NCBI GenBank assembly: GCA_022495995.1
Contig: JAFEMH010000333.1
Location: 62,001-126,000 of the forward strand
Direction: 5' to 3'
Length of the DNA: 64,000 bases
DNA from: Adenophora triphylla var. japonica
Taxonomy: Eukaryota; Streptophyta; Magnoliopsida; Asterales; Campanulaceae
Shown here: in pieces, positions 43,129 to 54,595 of the stretch
How the letters are laid out: each line of letters begins with the position of its first letter
How positions within the stretch are numbered: position 1 is the stretch's first letter
Notes under the pieces: model-generated
The model's input: the letters and a program-made list of their open reading frames with translations, nothing else
Told to the model about the DNA's origin: nothing
Database searches by the model: none
Program-made: the position numbers and the translations under genes

Positions 43129-44476
43129 TGATGGATGTGGTTTTACCCATCCAAAAGATATGTTCCTAAGCTTATTTTCTGTTCGAATCCTTAAGAATTT
43201 AATGTATATTGGAGTGTTTTGATAGGCAGGGAGTTAGTAAAGTTGGTGAAGCAAAATGGCCAAGAAAGCTGGTGAATCCACTGTGGTGATGGGCGACCGC
43301 CCAGGATCTGGTGGGCGACCGCCCAAGTTGGTGTTTCAAATCGTTGAAGACCGCTGTTAAGATGGGCGACCGCCCAAGGTACATGGGCGACCGCCCAGGT
43401 TGAGGCGCCCCAAGTTATGAAGTTGTTGTACTCATGGGCGACCGCCCATGGCTAGGTGGGCGACCGCCCACGTGTGATTATCACTGAATCTCCAAACCGC
43501 TGTTTACATGGGCGACCGCCCATGGCCAGTTGGGCGACCGCCCATGTCCCGTTACCAGCAATTCAGTTTTCCTTTTTTAAGGAGGATTTGTTGCTCCCTT
43601 CCATTTTGGGACTCCTTTCTTCCCTAGATAAATCAGATTTCTGCAGAGAACAATTTTTATGCTTTATTTTCCATTGCAATTAGAGAGGCTCAAGGATTCA
43701 AAGGATTGTTCGTCTACCAGGTTTTATGTATTTTGATTCATTCATCTCTTTTTGTCTTTTGAGATGGACATGAGTAGCTAAGTCTTTTATTTCATGGATT
43801 GGATGTAAGCAGTATTAGGGTTTTATGCTATAACATTATTTTGTCAATTTAACTTTTCCTTGTTTATCAAAGAGGTTTTATTTCAATTCTTGAGTTTGCA
43901 ATCTAATCAATTGTCACTTGTGAATTGTGTGAGTGTTGATTAATACAGTAACGTGGTTGATTAACACCGACTAAACTTTGATAATTAAATCTAATTGGCC
44001 TCGTAACTGAGTCAAGAAGATTTAGGTTCTTTTGTTCTGTGGTTCTTATTGCTTTCTTTGTTTATTAATTCGACGTAATTGGAAGATTAATAAACAAGGG
44101 TAGAAGGGTTGCAAATCGCACACCAAACCGTCCCAACCCTTATTTTTGTGAATGAACCCTAGGAAGTAATTGACCACTTTACTCTTAAAAGTAGCATAAA
44201 TCCTTGGTACTGTGAAATTCCAATCCATGAATTCCTTTTAATCTGATTTTATCCTTGTCTCTTGTTGCTTGATTGCTTTTCTTTTAAGTATTTTATTTAA
44301 TTAAGTTTTTAGTTTAAATCAAACAAACAAAACCCCCCCTTTTGGTTACTTTTCACTAATTAAATTAATTTGTTAAAACCAACGAGTCTCTGTGGTTCGA
44401 CCCCTGCTTGTGCATATTGCTACACCGGTAGTGAGTACACTTGCTCGGTAATTTATTACACAGTGGATTTTCGTCC
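43129..44476 (+). repeat. 3' LTR of the Athila-like element (last 4 bp at 58527-58530)
   Basis: Almost identical to 32054-33405, including all eight GGGCGACCGCCC words (43291-43543). The final ATCA is separated by the SIRE insertion and found after the second CGTCC at 58527-58530. About six differences by eye over 1352 bp mean the element is young. Confidence 0.9.
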
Positions 44477-45959
44477 TGTTGGTCCCAAAGGTGGCAACAA
44501 GGGTGAAAATACAGCTAGAGGGGGGGGGTGAATAGCTGTTTAAAATTTTTCGCCCTCAATTTGAAACTAAACCTCTACGCTTACAAAAACTCTTGCAGTG
44601 TATTAGAAACTGCAAGTAGAGTTGTAAAATGCACAGCGGAATACTTGATAAAATGCGGTTTTGAGAAGGCGGTTTTGCAAGGCGGTTTTAGTGCAATTTT
44701 CTGAGCAGTTGTAAAACTGAAAGTGCAGTTTGACTATGTTAACTCCAAACACAATTTCACAATAAAGGATAACTATATAAGATCAAACACAGAGAAAGGT
44801 AGATAATTAGTAAGCACAAGAAATGAAAATGCAGAAAGTAAGAACACGCTATTTGGAGTGGTTCAATCGATAAACGATCTACGTCCACTACCAAGATGGT
44901 TAGTCTTGGATTTCTAAGAGAGATTTTATATTAAGTATTGTGAGATTACAAAGTACAATAAAATCTTTTCTATGAAGAACAAATCCAAAACTATAACCAG
45001 TGTATCTCAAGTGTTTAATCTATGTGATTAGAACAAATGAGGTGTGTGTGTGAGAACAAGATCAAGGCTCTTTAAATCTGTGAGATGTAGAGCACAATGA
45101 TACTTGAAAGTGTTAAGGCTTGATTTCTGGGCTGGGGAATATTTCTTGGAGTATGAAGATGAAGATTCAAAGGACTTGGAATTTCTGGGCAGAGCTTCAA
45201 TCTTCGTATGAACACAGCACTTTCTCAATTTTTCAAGCAATCTTCAAATGGTGAAGATTGGGGGTATTTATACCCAAGCATCAAGAAACTAGCCGTTGGA
45301 CACAGCTGATGAAGGACAGTACTTGATGCTTTCTTATTGGTCCACAGCAACCACTTTTGTCCTTTGGTACAGTAGTTGCAGATAAAGCTGATAATGCTCC
45401 AGCTGCAAGCAATGAGGTTTGGACACCTGTCACCTTTTCAAGATCCTTGCAGATCTTCTCTGACTTTGAATCACGTGACAAGATAAGGTGGTTGACATTG
45501 GATATTGCTGATGTGGATCACAAGGTCAAAGAGCGGTTCACTTCAAGTCTCAATCATTGGGGCGGTTCTGGAGTACAGGCGGTTTGACAAGTGCGGTTGG
45601 TAACTCCAGTGAGGTTGCAAAGTGCGGTTGATAATGAGCTGCAAGGTGCGGTTCATCATAGGGCGGTTGCACTTGAGTAGTTCAAGAGTAGTTTCAAACA
45701 AAGGATTTCACCAAGCAAATGCTAAGGGCGGTTTTGCTAGGGCGGTTCCAAAGGAGTGGTTTGAAACTTCTGAACTGCAACTCTCAATTCCAATGAGTCT
45801 GTGCCAGTCTTCAAGCCTAATCTATAAAATGGACTTAACTAAAAATTGAAGTATAAGCTTCATTACATAGGGTCCTAAAGTCCTTAAAATAGACAGGAGG
45901 TTATGGTATCAATCAAATCTAATACAAATATAGGAGGGTTAAAACATGCATACCCAACA
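44477..45959 (-). repeat. 3' LTR of the SIRE element
   Basis: 1483 bp, paired with 57043-58521. Contains about a dozen GCGGTT words (44630-44690 and 45530-45750). A run of nine G at about 44520. Confidence 0.9.
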
Positions 45960-46489
45960 ATCTCCCCCTATTTGATTGATGCCATTACCTACTATAACTA
46001 AAGCAAACATTGTTCTTGGTAAAAACATGTCCATAAGAATTAACATGGTAATTCATGTCCCAAGACAATGCACACACTTAGCTTAAGCTATAGATTTCTT
46101 ATACTTTCTAAAAGATAAAAACTTACAATATGGAAAGTATAGAAATGCATTCAGTGCACTTAAGACATATGAGATTAAGTTCAAAGTGCGGTTTAAACTG
46201 AATGTTTAAACTTCAATTCAAAAAATATGATTTTTAAGTTAGAAAATATTTGAATGAGGTTTTAAACCATAAGAGGTTTCATTGTTCTACAAACAAGCAG
46301 TTTGATATGAACAAGGTTTTTGGAACCATGATGCAATTTCCATTAATTCCTCAAGAGGTTACAAAACAGGAATGAAAGAAAATTACAGGGTTACAAAAAG
46401 CAAAAGAAATGTTGGACAAGAAAAATTACAATGAGAATGCGGTCCAACAAACAAAAAGAGTAAAAAAAACATACAGAGCAGAGAGCGGT

Positions 46490-49400
46490 TTAAGGTTGAT
46501 GCGGTTCTTCACCTTGCTGCTGCTGCTGCGGTTGATTGATCTCAGGGTTCCTGGCAAGATTTGATGCAGAGGTTTCAGACTTCAAAGATTTTCTAATTTT
46601 TCTCACCTCTTCTGCGGTCCTTCCTTGAGCGGTCACCAATCTCTCTAAAATATTTGCTTGAGAATCAATTTTGAGATTGGCATCAGAGACTGCCTTGGAG
46701 TTTTCAGATACCTTAGCAGTTAGATCTTCAATTAAGGCATGGAAGGAGGCGTTCAAAGAATTGAACATGATGTGAATCTCCCCCTGAACTGCTGCGGTCT
46801 GAGTAGAAATTGCTTCAGACATGGGATCAAGATCAACTGTAACCTTAATGGAGGATTTCAACTCATTAAACTGGCTTCCGGTTTAGAGGTGAATCCTAAC
46901 TTGATATTTTCAAGGCGATCATTGAATTCATCCTTGACCTCATTCAGCTTGGCCATCAAGGCATCATCAAGGGAGTTTGATTTGATCTCCAGCTGCTCTT
47001 TAACATTATCAATTTCCAGAAGGATATTTGCTTCAACCGCATTCAAGGCGGTTTGAAAGTCTTGAGTAGAAGGCGGTTGAGAATTGACAGATTTAAGGAA
47101 TTCAGCTTGAAGGGAATCAAAGGCGGTTTTGGAGGAGGTTGCAAGCTGAGAAATCATTTCCTTGAGATCAGAATCTCCAAATGATTGAATTTGAACAACA
47201 CCTTCAGCTAGATCCTTCTTGAAATTTTCAAAGCAAGAGTCAGCTGAGGCTTTAACAATGTTTGCAATATCCTTCTCCCCCTTAATGGCATCAAGTCTCT
47301 GAGCAAAACTCTTTAAGGAGTTCTTATGATCAGCCATTTGTAGGGTTTGAGAGGCAATCAGATGGGACTGAGATTCAGCAAGTTTTTGAAGGGAGCGGTT
47401 GGAAGCTTCAAGGGAGGCATTGGAAGCGGTTAGCTTGATAATGTGTCCTTGGTTTATCAGTAGTTGGGACTGAATAAGATGAAGGGTGGAAAGGATTTGG
47501 GAGTAGTCAGAGGGTGGAGGAGCGGTTGATGATGAGGGAATAAAAGTGAAGGCAGGGGGCGGTTGAGAATATGTAGGAGGAGCGGTTGAAGGGATTTGGG
47601 AAAGGAGGGTTTGAAAAATACGAGAGGCAGGTATAGTATAAGGAGATGAGGTTAGAGTTGAGATGGGGGCGGTTGGGTTGGGGGCGGTTGGTAGGGGGGC
47701 GGTTGAGATAGGGGCGGTTGAGATAGGGGCGGTTGGGATAGGGGCGGTTGGTATGGGGGTGGTTGGTATGGGGGCGGTTGGTATGGGGGTGGTTGGTATG
47801 GGGTTGGAATGAGTGGAGTTGGATTTTTGTGGGGAAGAGATAGGGGATTTAGCAGGGGATTTAGAAGGAGATTTTTGGGTGCGGTTTGAGGTATGAGGGG
47901 ATGATTGGTGTATGGGTGAATTTTGTGGTGAAGGGGTTGGAGTTCTAAGCCTAGAGGTTGAATGGGCTGGGCCTGCTGATGGCTTGGATGTCCATTCAGT
48001 AAAGGCTTTGGGAATTGAGGTGGCTTGATTTTGAGGGGTTTGAAATTCAGAGGGGGATGATGAGTCTGAATTGGATTTGGAGGAGGATTTATCAAAGTAG
48101 GAGGAGGTTTCACCAGGTATTTTGAGGTTGGATTTGGCAATAGTGTGAAGGTAGTGTTTCTTTGGAGGGGTTGTTTTCTTGGCCATTTGTTTGAACCTCC
48201 TCTTCTTGGGATTCTCCCCCTGAGCGGCTGCGCTTTGGGAGGAGGAGATGGAGAAAGAGGTTCAGGAGAAAGGGATTTGGAAGGAGAAATATGTTGGGTA
48301 GGAATTGGGGAAGAGGTTTGAATAGGTGAGGTTGGAGGAGTTTGAAGCGGTTGGGATTGAGGAGTAGGTTGCGGTTGGGGTTGCGGTTGTACAGGAGGTT
48401 GAACTTGAGCTTGCGGTTGAGAGGTAGCAAGCGGTTTAGAAGGTGGTTTCTTTCCCTCGCAGCCCTTCCTCAATTCTCGCCCTTCTTTCCAACTTGTCCA
48501 GCTTTGCCTTGTAAAAGGCAGCTTTATCTTCCTCAGTGAGATTGGCAGTAGCAGTCTTCACAGATTTTGCCTTCTTGATTAAAGGAGCAACTCCAGCATC
48601 CTCTTCTTCTTCCTCATCAGTAGGCTCATCTCTCAAAACAAATTCCTCCTGAGGCTTAGCACTTTGACTAGCACCTGCGGTTTGAACACGCAGTTGAGGT
48701 GGTGCGGTCCTTGGCTTCTTGGCCTGCGGTTCTAGGGCAATGTTTTTCCTTCTAGAGGCCTTCTTGATTGCCTTTCCTAGAGCAGTAACCGCGGTTGCAG
48801 GAGACATCTCAACATAGAACTCCTTGGGGTTGAGAGTATCAGCATCATATAGGAATTTATACTGGGTATCTCCAAAAGAGTATCTGAAGTTGTGACAAAC
48901 CCTGGTTCCAAGGGAGTCACCTTCACCCATTGATACTGATAACTCAGGAGTTGAGAGTCTGAGATCCTCTAAGTGCTGATAGCTTGTAAACAATGCGGTT
49001 AGGAGCCCGCAACGGTCTCCACCTTTGATGCTCATTCTTGATCCTAGATTGATATGCATCAATAGAACTAGCCAGTTCCTTCATCAAAATTTTGGGCCAA
49101 TTCAGCTTAACTCCATTGTAAATGGCACAGCAGTAAATCCATTGCTGAGTAGTGAAGTTGTTGTGGTTGCCAGTCTTACCACACACAGACATTCCTACTA
49201 AATAGCCCAAGTGGCTCATAAGCTCACCAAATTCCCTCCTTGCTTTCTTTTTGTAATAACCAGAGAGAGAAGTCAGATTGACTGTTGATAGAGCGGTTGC
49301 ATCCAACACTTCCTGATCAACCTCCATGGGGCATCCAGAAACATGAAATCCAAAAGTACTTCTAATATCCAGATGATCAATGGATATATCGAAGCCTTCA

Positions 49401-50611
49401 ACACTGCCAACCAGGCACTTGATCTTGGTGCCATCTGATAATACTCTGTCTCCTAGAACAGCTGAGGAGTAAAACTGATCCACAAAGGACGGAATGATAT
49501 AAGATTGGCCTTTGTTGAAGAGAGGGAGGATACCAGAGGTAGTTAGTCTTCTGATCATTTCTCTACCAAGAGCATCTCCTTGGAGCTCAGTCTCATTAAT
49601 CTCATATCCTGGTAGAAAGAACTTAGGATCCTACAAAATGAAACAAAGGGTTTAGATCCAAACAGTGATTCACAATTCACAAGCGGTTTGGGCATCTATG
49701 CGGTTGGCAATTGATGCGGTTGAAAATGTTGAGAACTCCAAACCTCAAGTAAATTGTGAACACAACAAAACACTTAGAAAATATGTAAAAGATTATACTA
49801 GTACGTGGCATTGTAATCCAAGTTTATCCCACACTGCAAGCAGTGCTTGGAGAGGAAGGTTATGGTGTCCAGCCCATATACTAAGTAATATCTCAAACAA
49901 ACTTAGCATGCGGTTTCAAAATGATAGGCGGTTCATATTTTGCATGCGGTTCAAAAGTGAATGCGGTTTGAAGAGAACATGCGGTTGAAATCAAGGAGTT
50001 TTCATGAATGCGGTTCCAAACAATCAAGGCATGCGGTTGATTATTCACAATAGTGCATAAAAATTTTATAGAAAAATTTTCTAAGTATAAAAACATGTGT
50101 GAAAATCAAATGAACCAAAACATGTGACACTTTTAACATGGCATATGAACAGTCATGTTGAAGGCATGATGAACACGAAGAACACTAAAAACAGAGATTC
50201 AACAAAAGTTCACCAAAATCAACAAATAACATGTCAAAATGATCACATTGAGCAGTAGATTAACAATATAACCTTAAAAATTCATACTTTGCTCAGAATC
50301 ACCAAGAACAGGCAAGAACACTCAAATGGGTTTTCGAATAAGAAAATTTTAAAATCCAAAATCAGTGTTCAAATCATTGGTTGATCGTAAAATAAATTAC
50401 ATATAAAGAATCTAACAACAATTTCGAGCATAACCCAACTGAAATCATGCAAAATGATCAACTAAATAGACAGTTATGAACAAAAATCTCTTCAAGGGTT
50501 TCGAAGCTTGAAGGTCCATTAATGGCGGATTCATAGACATTTGTACATAAATGAAGAGAGATGAAGTTAAGAAAGACATACCATATCAGTGAATGGTGCT
50601 TTAGGTGCCAT
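46490..50611 (-). pseudogene. SIRE third reading frame (envelope-like position), predicted spliced, frameshifted
   Basis: Minus strand. A ten-codon exon with ATG at 50611 (50611-50582) has a GTATGT donor. The next open segment starts after the acceptor CATTTTGTAG at 49630 in the same phase. The protein of about 1050 codons then has a globular N-terminal domain of the type called putative plant transposon protein (49630 to about 48950; for example GYLVGMSVCGKTGNHNNF), an acidic and basic linker, a proline-rich region (about 48470-47600, with repeated PIPTAP) and a coiled-coil C-terminal half (about 47500-46490). Frameshifts lie near 49015, 48470, 48190 and 46880. Proline-rich plus coiled coil after pol is the plan described for the SIRE1 envelope-like product. 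I see no convincing signal peptide, and entry function is unproven for this family. Confidence 0.6.
49631..50581 (-). other. Predicted intron with an AACCGC/GCGGTT array
   Basis: 951-bp minus-strand intron with GT donor at 50581 and AG acceptor at 49631 in front of the third reading frame. It is AT-rich and holds ten GCGGTT words (plus strand) at 49682-50037. A second set of about ten is at 51012-51227, upstream of the first exon. Confidence 0.55.
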
Positions 50612-51011
50612 CGAAGATTCAAGATTTAAAGATTAAGTTTTTGAAGATTTTTAGAGAGAGAGAGAGAGTGAAGATGAAGTTTGGTAGGAAAGGACGGTGC
50701 AGAGAGTGACAGAGTTTGGAAAGTTAAAATTGTAAGAGTTGGTTTTTATTTATAGGAAAGTTTTCAAGTAAAGGACAGTTGAAGAGACTATTTGATTTTC
50801 CCATAAAAGAAATCATTCCTCTGTTGCACCCTTTCATCTTCTTCTCATTTGCCAATGACGGCTGACATGATAGCTTTAAATGCTAATGTTCCCTTTGCAT
50901 TAAATGCATTTAAATTTTGAAATAACGTGGGAAAAACATTTGCAAAAATGCCCTTATGTCAAAATGTGGACTAAAATAAAAATAAAGGAACTTACCTGGG
51001 GTCCACGTGGC

Positions 51012-51227
51012 AGTGCGGTTGAAAAGAGTTTTAAAACCGCTTAGCTTCTCTAAAGCTAAGAAATATCAAAACATTTGAAAATACCTGTTGTTGAGAGCGG
51101 TTTGAAGATGGAGCGGTCACAAGCATACGGCGGTTGGTAATATGCGGTTGGAAGTACGCGGTTGATCACATATGCGGTTGACCACTCAAGCGGTTGAAAT
51201 CAATGCGGTTTCAAAAAAGGTGCGGTT
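51012..51227 (+). repeat. Dense GCGGTT word array
   Basis: About ten copies of GCGGTT(G/T) in 216 bp, nearly all on the plus strand, between the RNase H end and the third reading frame. The linker sequences between them differ, so this is a dispersed-word array and not a simple tandem repeat. Confidence 0.85.
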
Positions 51228-51295
51228 GAAAATTCTCAAATAAGAAATACAACCTAAACTTAACACACAAGTTAGCAAATAAAAAGTAATGGAAT

Positions 51296-52940
51296 TTATT
51301 TAAGTTCAAGCATACCCATTTCTCCTCTGAGGAAAGAAAACCTCTTGGAGTCAAGAGCCTTGGTGAGGATGTCAGCAATCTGATTATCTGTCCCCACATA
51401 CTCTAAATGGATATTCCTCTTCTCCACATGGTCTTTGAGGAAATGATACTTGATATCAATATGCTTGGTCTTGGAATGCATGACAAAGGGCTGCTGAGAC
51501 CGAAATTGTTGAAGTGTTGTCACACATGATAGGGCAATTCCCTTCATGGATTCCATAGTCCACCAACCGCCGCTTCATCCAAAGGATTTGACAAAGAACA
51601 ACTACCAAAGAAGAATATACTCATCCGTGGTTGACACCGAAACCGAAGCTTGCTTCTTGCCGGCCCAAGCAACTAGTCTATTTCCAAGGAAATGACAAGT
51701 ACCACTAGTGCTTTTCCTCGTCAATAGTACAAGCCGCATAATCTCGCATCCGAATAACCTACAAGATCAAAATTCGAATCTTTGGAATACCAAAGTCCAA
51801 GGTTAGTGGTTCCGTATAAATAGCGGATTATACGCTGATCGCAATAAGATGTGCTTCTCTAGGATCTCGCTTGATAGCGTGCACATACACGTACACTCAA
51901 ACATGATATCGGGCCTACTAGCGCTAAGTAAAGTAATGAGCCGATCATACCTCGATATAAAGTCTGATCGACTTTCTTACCTTTGAGATCCTTATCTAGC
52001 TTATTGCCGGTGGCCATAGGAGTATCATATGCTTTAGCATTTTCTAATCCAAACTTCTTTATCAACTCCTTGGTGTATTTGGCTTGGGCGAGAAAATACC
52101 TTCTTCGCATTGCTTGATTTGAAGCCCGAGGAAGAAAGTTAATTCTCCCATCATGCTCATTTCAAACTTGCTTTTCATTAGCTTTTCGAAACGCTTACAA
52201 AGTAACTCATTAGTAGAACCAAAAATAATATCATCGACATAAATTTGAACAAGTAAAGTATGCTCATTATATTTGGCAATAAAAAGAGTTGTATCAATTT
52301 TACCGCGTTTAAATCCCTTTTCTAGTAAAAATTTAGAAAGAGTCTCATACCATGCCCTTGGAGCTTCGCTTAAGTCCATACAAAGCCTTTTGGAGTTTGT
52401 AGACATGATTGGGAAATTTGGAGTCTTCAAATCCAGGAGGTTGGGCAACATACACGGTCTCTTGCAGTTCGCCGTTGAGGAATGCACTCTTTACGTCCAT
52501 TTGATATAACTTGAAATGCTTGAAAGAGGCGTAGGCTAAGAAAATTCTGATAGCTTCCAATCTTGCAACTGGAGCAAAGGTTTCATCATAATCAATTCCT
52601 TCTTCTTGCCTATATCCTTGTGCAACCAACCTTGCTTTATTCCTAGTGATGCTTCCATTCTCATCCATCTTGTTCCTAAATACCCACTTAGTTCCTATCA
52701 CTCCTTGATCTTGAGGTCTAGGCACCAAAGTCCAGACCTTGCATCTTTCAAACTGGTTGAGTTCTTCTTGCATAGCAACGACCCAACTTGAATCTTGGAG
52801 TGCTTCATCAATCTTCTTGGGTTCAACTTGAGATAAAAGAGATGTATGCTCGTCATAATTTGATCTCCTTGTTTGAACACCGGAAAACAGATCACCAATC
52901 ACATTTGTGAGGGGGTGACTGCTGACTTCACGAACCTCCG
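51296..52940 (-). pseudogene. SIRE reverse transcriptase and RNase H
   Basis: Copia RT blocks are clear: [64 protein letters not shown] then a frameshift, [15 protein letters not shown], the catalytic YVDDIIFGS, and MMGELTFFLGLQIKQ. RNase H survives at its end (SKTKHIDIKYHFLKDHV, NQIADILTKAL). The part between 51545 and 51860 has no good frame. The frameshift after YGLK is a one-base insertion, of the kind seen throughout this block. Confidence 0.88.
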
Positions 52941-53336
52941 GGGGTAAGTCCGGTTGTACCGAGGTTTGTCAAGATCTTCAATTGGAACATCGTTAGATCC
53001 TTCAAATAAGTCATGGAAGGTTAGTTGACGAAGAGGTTCTATAAGCTGGATAGGGGAATTCTCAACTTCATCTTCCTCGTAGTTGCATCCGGAGAGGTTT
53101 CTTCAAAGTGCGGTTTCAAAATTGCGGTTTTGGGGAATTTCGGGCTGAGGGTGCCGGATTTTGCGGCCGAGGTTCAAAGGGTTTGAGGTTCACCTGGTTC
53201 ATTATGCTCAACAAAATCATCAAGAACATTTGGAGCCAAATTTGGCTCAAGGAGAGAATGCTCATCAAAAGTAACATGGACAGACTCTACTATTTTTAAG
53301 CTAGTTTTATTGAAAACACGAAAAGCTTTAGAATGT

Positions 53337-54560
53337 TTAAAGATACCCAACAAAAATACCTTCGTCGGCCTTGGCTCCGAATTTACCTCTATTTTCTCTT
53401 CCGTTGTAGAGGACAAAGCATTTGCAGCCAAAGATCTTGAAGAATGCAATGTTGGGGGTTCTTCCTCGCCAAAGCTCATAGGGAGTCTTGTTATAGGTTT
53501 TGTTGATGAGGGAGCGATTCTGAGTGAAGCATGCGGTATTGATTGCTTCAAATTTCAAAAATACCGAGGTAGCTTCGCTTCGTATATCATAGTCTTTCCA
53601 AATTTCAATCAACGTCCTATTCTTCCTTTCCACAACCCCATTTTGTTGTGGAACACCAAGTGGAAAAATTGTGATCAATCCCGTGGTCATCACAATACTG
53701 AGCAACACCATTGTTCTTAAATTCTGTTCCATTATCTGATCGGACACTAACGATGTCATCTTCTTTTTGAGTTTGGAGCCGTCTAAAAAGAGCGGTGAGA
53801 ATCTCATAACAATCATCTTTGGAAATCATCATCTCAACCCACGTATATCTTGAGTAATCATCCACCACCACTAAAGTATATCTATTTCCTCCAATACTGG
53901 CAGTGGTTACGGGTCCAAACAAATCTATGTGAAGCAGTTGTAAGCATCTTGAAGTTGAAGGAGCGGTCTTGCTGGTGAAAGACGACGCGGATCGCTTACC
54001 AAGTTGACATGCACCGCATTTCTCCGGGATGGTGGTCAGCCACTTTGGGTAAACCACGAACGAGGTTTTCCCTACCAATCTTTGCAAGATACTTGAAGTT
54101 CAAGTGGCTCAACCTCTTGTGCCATAGCCAACTATTTTCGCTCACATTCTTAGCTACAAAACAGAGATTAGTAATACTACATGCAGAATTTAGATCAATA
54201 ATGTAAATATTACTCTTACGAATCCCTGTGAGTAGGGTGACGCCGGAAATGCTATCTTTGATAAAGCAATTTGATGACGTGAAGTTGCAAAGCATTCCTT
54301 TGTCGCAAAATTGAGAAATTGAAAGGAGGTTGTGCTTGAGTCCATCGACAAGAGAAACCTTCTCAATAGTTAGGTTTCCTCTCCTTATCACACCATATCC
54401 AATGGTCTTGCCTTTGTTGTTGTCACCAAAGGTTACAGATGGACCACTTGCTTCAACGACATCTTCAAGTAATGATCTATCTCCAAATATATGTCTTGAA
54501 AGTGTACCCACCGTCAAGATACCATTCATTATCCTTGGAGTGACCAGCCATGAAGCAGAG
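53337..54560 (-). pseudogene. SIRE protease end, GAG-pre-integrase and integrase
   Basis: From 5' to 3' on the minus strand: a worn protease active site (EWYLDGG in place of the usual DSG), NLLSISQFCDKG, the pre-integrase zinc motif (WLWHKRLSHLNFKYL...CGACQLGKRS), and the integrase core with catalytic Asp in LLHIDLFGPV, Asp in VRSDNGTEF and the Glu-bearing segment with a frameshift near 53640. It ends with TPYELWRGRTPNIAFFKIFG and FVGYL. Confidence 0.88.
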
Positions 54561-54595
54561 GACCTGAAATGTAAACATTAAGAACGAGGTCCCCT

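Noticed and set aside
47652..48473. Proline/glutamine-rich minus-strand frame of 273 codons as a separate gene
   Set aside because: It overlaps the main third frame of the SIRE element in another phase. Only its first part (48473 to about 48190) belongs to the product, after a frameshift; the rest is a shadow.
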